The notes below the pieces were generated by a model. That model was not told where the DNA came from. It saw nothing but the letters and a program-made list of their open reading frames with translations, and did not search any database. DNA of 64,000 nt, from NCBI RefSeq assembly GCF_000482705.1, contig NZ_AXWO01000028.1, positions 1 to 64,000 on the forward strand, written 5' to 3'. Position 1 is the stretch's first letter. The number at the start of each line of letters is the position of its first letter. This DNA comes from Glycomyces arizonensis DSM 44726 (GTDB taxonomy: Bacteria > Actinomycetota > Actinomycetes > Mycobacteriales > Micromonosporaceae). Below are positions 61,866 to 64,000 of this stretch, one piece after another. The position numbers were made by a program, and so were the translations under genes.

Positions 61866-63602
61866 ATGGAGCGACACCACAAGGCGGCGGTCACCATCGC
61901 CGCCTGCACCGCCCTGGCGCTCACCGGCTGCGGCGCGGGCGACCAGCGGCCCTCGGACCTCGAGGACTGCGAATTCGAGCCCGCCACCTGCAACTCCGGC
62001 GAACGCGCCGACGGCGGCGAGATCACCTGGGCCCTCGACGGCTCCTGGACCGGCTGGAACCCCACCATGGCCTCCGACAACAACGCCTACCTCAGCTCCG
62101 CCCTCACCGGCATGTGGCCCGCCACCGGGCAGTTCGACCCCGAAGGCGAATACGTCCTCAACGAGGGCCTGTTCGCCTCCGAGCCCCGCCTGACCTCCGA
62201 ATCCCCCATGACCGTCGAATACACCCTCAAAGACGGCGCCAACTGGGGCGACGGCCACGAGGTCGGCGTCGACGACTTCATCTACCACTGGTACTCCATC
62301 TCCGCGGACGACGACCGGTGCGCCGGATGCACCCCCGCCAGCGCCGACCGCGGCTCGGCCGTCGAATCCATCACCGGCTCCGGCCGGACGGTCACCGTCA
62401 CCTACGACGACACCTACTCCAGCGCCGAATGGCAGTACGCCGAAGTCCTCTCCTTCCCGGCCCACATCGCCGAAGACCAGGGCTTCGACTGGAAGAACGA
62501 CCCGCGGGACATGGCCGACTCACAGACCTGGTTCTCCGAGAACGCCCCCATCGGCTGGTCGGCCGGCCCCTACACCGTCACCGACGCCGAGGCCGGCCAG
62601 TACGTCGTCTACGAGCCCAACCCCGACTGGGCCGGCGAGACCGAGGTCACCCTCGACAAGCTCATCTTCCAGGTCATGGAGGGCCTCGACGCCATCGTCA
62701 CCGAGATGCGCCAGGGCACCATCGACGGCGCCTCGCCCGTGTCCGTCGACGTCGACACGATCACCCGCCTCGAAGACACCGACGACGTCGACTACCGCGT
62801 CGCCGCCGGTCCCTCCTGGGAGCACATCGACCTCAACACCCGCGGCGACCTGCTCTCCGACCCAGTCCTGCGCTCGGCCGTGCTCATCGCCATCGACGTG
62901 GAGGACATCATCTCCCGCACCGCCTCCCTCGTCCAATTCGACGCCGAACGGCGGCTCAACCACCTGTTCCGCAACGACTCGCCCAACTTCACCGACCACC
63001 TGAGCGCCACCGGCCAGGGCTCGGGCGACATCGAGCTCGCCGCCGGCATCCTCGAAGACGCCGGATACACCTGGGACGACGGCGGGCGCCTGCTCACCCC
63101 CGACGGCGAGGAGGTCGCCCTGGACTACCGCTACACCGAGTCGAAGTCCATCCGCAAGACCACCGCCCAGCTCGCCCAGGCCAACCTCACCGACCTCGGC
63201 ATCGACGTCACGCTCGACCCGATCGCCGACGCCGACCTCGGCTCGGTCCTGTTCGGCGGCGAATTCGACATCGTCAACTTCGGCTGGTCCACCGACCCCA
63301 CCTTCGTGGACGGCGCCAGCCAGTACTGGGACTCCGAGTCCTCCTCCAACTTCGGGGGCCTCGACGACCCCGAACTCGACGCCGTCCTCGACGAGCTCGG
63401 CGATACCCTGGACCGGGCCCGGGCCGCCGAGCTCGCGAACCAGGCCGTCGAGATGGCCGTCGACGACGCCTACGTCCTGCCCATCGTCGACTCGCCGGTG
63501 GCGATCATGGTCTCCGATAGGTTGGTCAACGTCCGCGACAACTGGGCCTCGCAGCAGCGAGCCATGTACAACGTCGCAGAATGGGGAGTCAGTGAGTCCT
63601 AA
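61866..63602 (+). CDS. ABC transporter substrate-binding lipoprotein, family 5, copy 3
   Basis: A 578-residue, more distant paralogue. A Sec-type leader with lipobox LTGC (Cys22) replaces the twin-Arg leader. The mature start has an extra Cys pair (DCEFEPATCNSGE), and another pair (DRCAGCTPAS) lies in the signature region, suggesting disulfides absent from copies 1 and 2. Signature: EYTLKDGANWGDGHEVGVDD. GAGAGGAACC precedes the ATG. It immediately precedes the permease, so it is probably the cognate binding protein of the transporter operon. Confidence 0.94.
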   Translation: MERHHKAAVTIAACTALALTGCGAGDQRPSDLEDCEFEPATCNSGERADGGEITWALDGSWTGWNPTMASDNNAYLSSALTGMWPATGQFDPEGEYVLNEGLFASEPRLTSESPMTVEYTLKDGANWGDGHEVGVDDFIYHWYSISADDDRCAGCTPASADRGSAVESITGSGRTVTVTYDDTYSSAEWQYAEVLSFPAHIAEDQGFDWKNDPRDMADSQTWFSENAPIGWSAGPYTVTDAEAGQYVVYEPNPDWAGETEVTLDKLIFQVMEGLDAIVTEMRQGTIDGASPVSVDVDTITRLEDTDDVDYRVAAGPSWEHIDLNTRGDLLSDPVLRSAVLIAIDVEDIISRTASLVQFDAERRLNHLFRNDSPNFTDHLSATGQGSGDIELAAGILEDAGYTWDDGGRLLTPDGEEVALDYRYTESKSIRKTTAQLAQANLTDLGIDVTLDPIADADLGSVLFGGEFDIVNFGWSTDPTFVDGASQYWDSESSSNFGGLDDPELDAVLDELGDTLDRARAAELANQAVEMAVDDAYVLPIVDSPVAIMVSDRLVNVRDNWASQQRAMYNVAEWGVSES

Positions 63603-63680
63603 CGAGCGCCACGCGCTCAGGCCGCGGGCCGCACGCCGGACGCGGCGGCCCACCGCAGAGAAATCCGTTAACGAGGCATT

Positions 63681-64000
63681 ATGGTTGTATTCATAATCCG
63701 GCGCGTCTTGGTGATGATCCCGGTGCTCATCGGGGCCACGATCCTGTCGTTCCTCCTGGTCGATCTCACGAACGACCCCGTCCAGCAGCAGGTCTTCGAG
63801 ATCCAGCAGTCCACCGGCGAGCCGGTGCCCCAGAGCACCGTCGACGCGCTCGAGGCCAACCTGTACTACGACCGCTCCATCCCCGAGCGCTACTGGCTCT
63901 GGCTCACCGGCATCGGCGACACCAACGGCGACATCGGCCTGCTCCAAGGCAAATGGGGCCCCTCCATCGAAGGCTCCGCGACCGACATCGGCCAGGAGAT
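63681..64000 (+). CDS. ABC transporter permease, DppB/OppB type (partial, runs off window)
   Basis: The first 106 residues are visible: VVFIIRRVLVMIPVLIGATI LSFLLVDLTNDP is the family's N-terminal membrane helix, followed by the extracytoplasmic part with VDALEANLYYDRSIPERYWL W. It is open to the window edge; the full protein is expected to be about 300-340 residues with six helices. GAGG lies 4-5 nt upstream of the ATG. It follows SBP copy 3 after 78 bp; the second permease and ATPases should lie beyond the window. Confidence 0.9.
   Translation, partial: MVVFIIRRVLVMIPVLIGATILSFLLVDLTNDPVQQQVFEIQQSTGEPVPQSTVDALEANLYYDRSIPERYWLWLTGIGDTNGDIGLLQGKWGPSIEGSATDIGQE

Overview
The window is high-GC DNA from an actinomycete. 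Evidence: strong G/C bias at third codon positions; frequent GTG and some TTG starts; a BldM-type regulator, GuaB3, a DUF5319 protein, a Ruc-type zinc-ribbon chaperone, the LprG/P55 pair, an actinobacterial HelD and a KorAB 2-oxoacid:ferredoxin oxidoreductase. The orders ruc - 5-formyl-THF cyclo-ligase - galU - moeA - rimJ and groES - groEL - bldM - DUF5319 - guaB - guaB3 are, from memory, conserved in mycobacteria and streptomycetes respectively. A Glycomycetales or Micromonosporales relative would fit, but the sequence does not settle the family. There is no transposase, integrase, CRISPR array or rRNA; one tRNA (Arg, CCG) is present.

Layout. 1-944 is repeat-bearing non-coding DNA. 945-9.3 kb carries small regulatory units: a DUF402 protein, a DHA2 efflux pump with its TetR repressor and a twin operator, a QOR2-like oxidoreductase divergent from an HxlR regulator, a polyprenyl diphosphate synthase, an MFS permease and an IclR regulator. 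9.3-18 kb is a redox block: korAB, an ECF sigma factor with a membrane partner, and a partial complex I set nuoA-B-C-H split by AT-rich palindromes. 17.9-31.9 kb holds conserved housekeeping genes: ruc behind a perfect CIRCE element, a folate enzyme, a GAF-GGDEF protein, galU, moeA, rimJ, map with a divergent XRE regulator, purK/purE, a DoxX-like protein, ridA plus HicB-like and ribbon-helix-helix proteins, a THUMP-like methyltransferase, and groES-groEL behind two CIRCE elements. 32-40 kb has a predicted ABC-class ATPase, a BldM-like regulator with a degenerate receiver, an amidase, DUF5319, a 54-residue acidic protein, guaB and guaB3.

40-41.8 kb contains two decayed PIN-toxin modules: one vapC broken by a -1 frameshift, one toxin cut to 46 residues with its first catalytic Asp replaced by Gly. 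Next come a zinc-ribbon adenylate cyclase/AAA/TPR protein (1125 aa), a membrane Ser/Thr kinase with DFA in place of DFG, class Ia nrdA-nrdB behind candidate NrdR boxes, the tRNA, lprG-P55, a GNAT protein, a degenerate histidine phosphatase behind a PHO-box-like repeat, and helD. The window ends in three successive peptide-type ABC substrate-binding lipoproteins followed by the start of their permease; the second and third share an upstream motif.

Working together: KorAB could deliver 2-oxoglutarate electrons through ferredoxin to quinone via a complex-I-like NuoABCH module, with the polyprenyl synthase supplying the quinone tail (inference). HrcA-type control through CIRCE links groESL and ruc. 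Several small operons show clear repressor operators lying on recognisable promoters.
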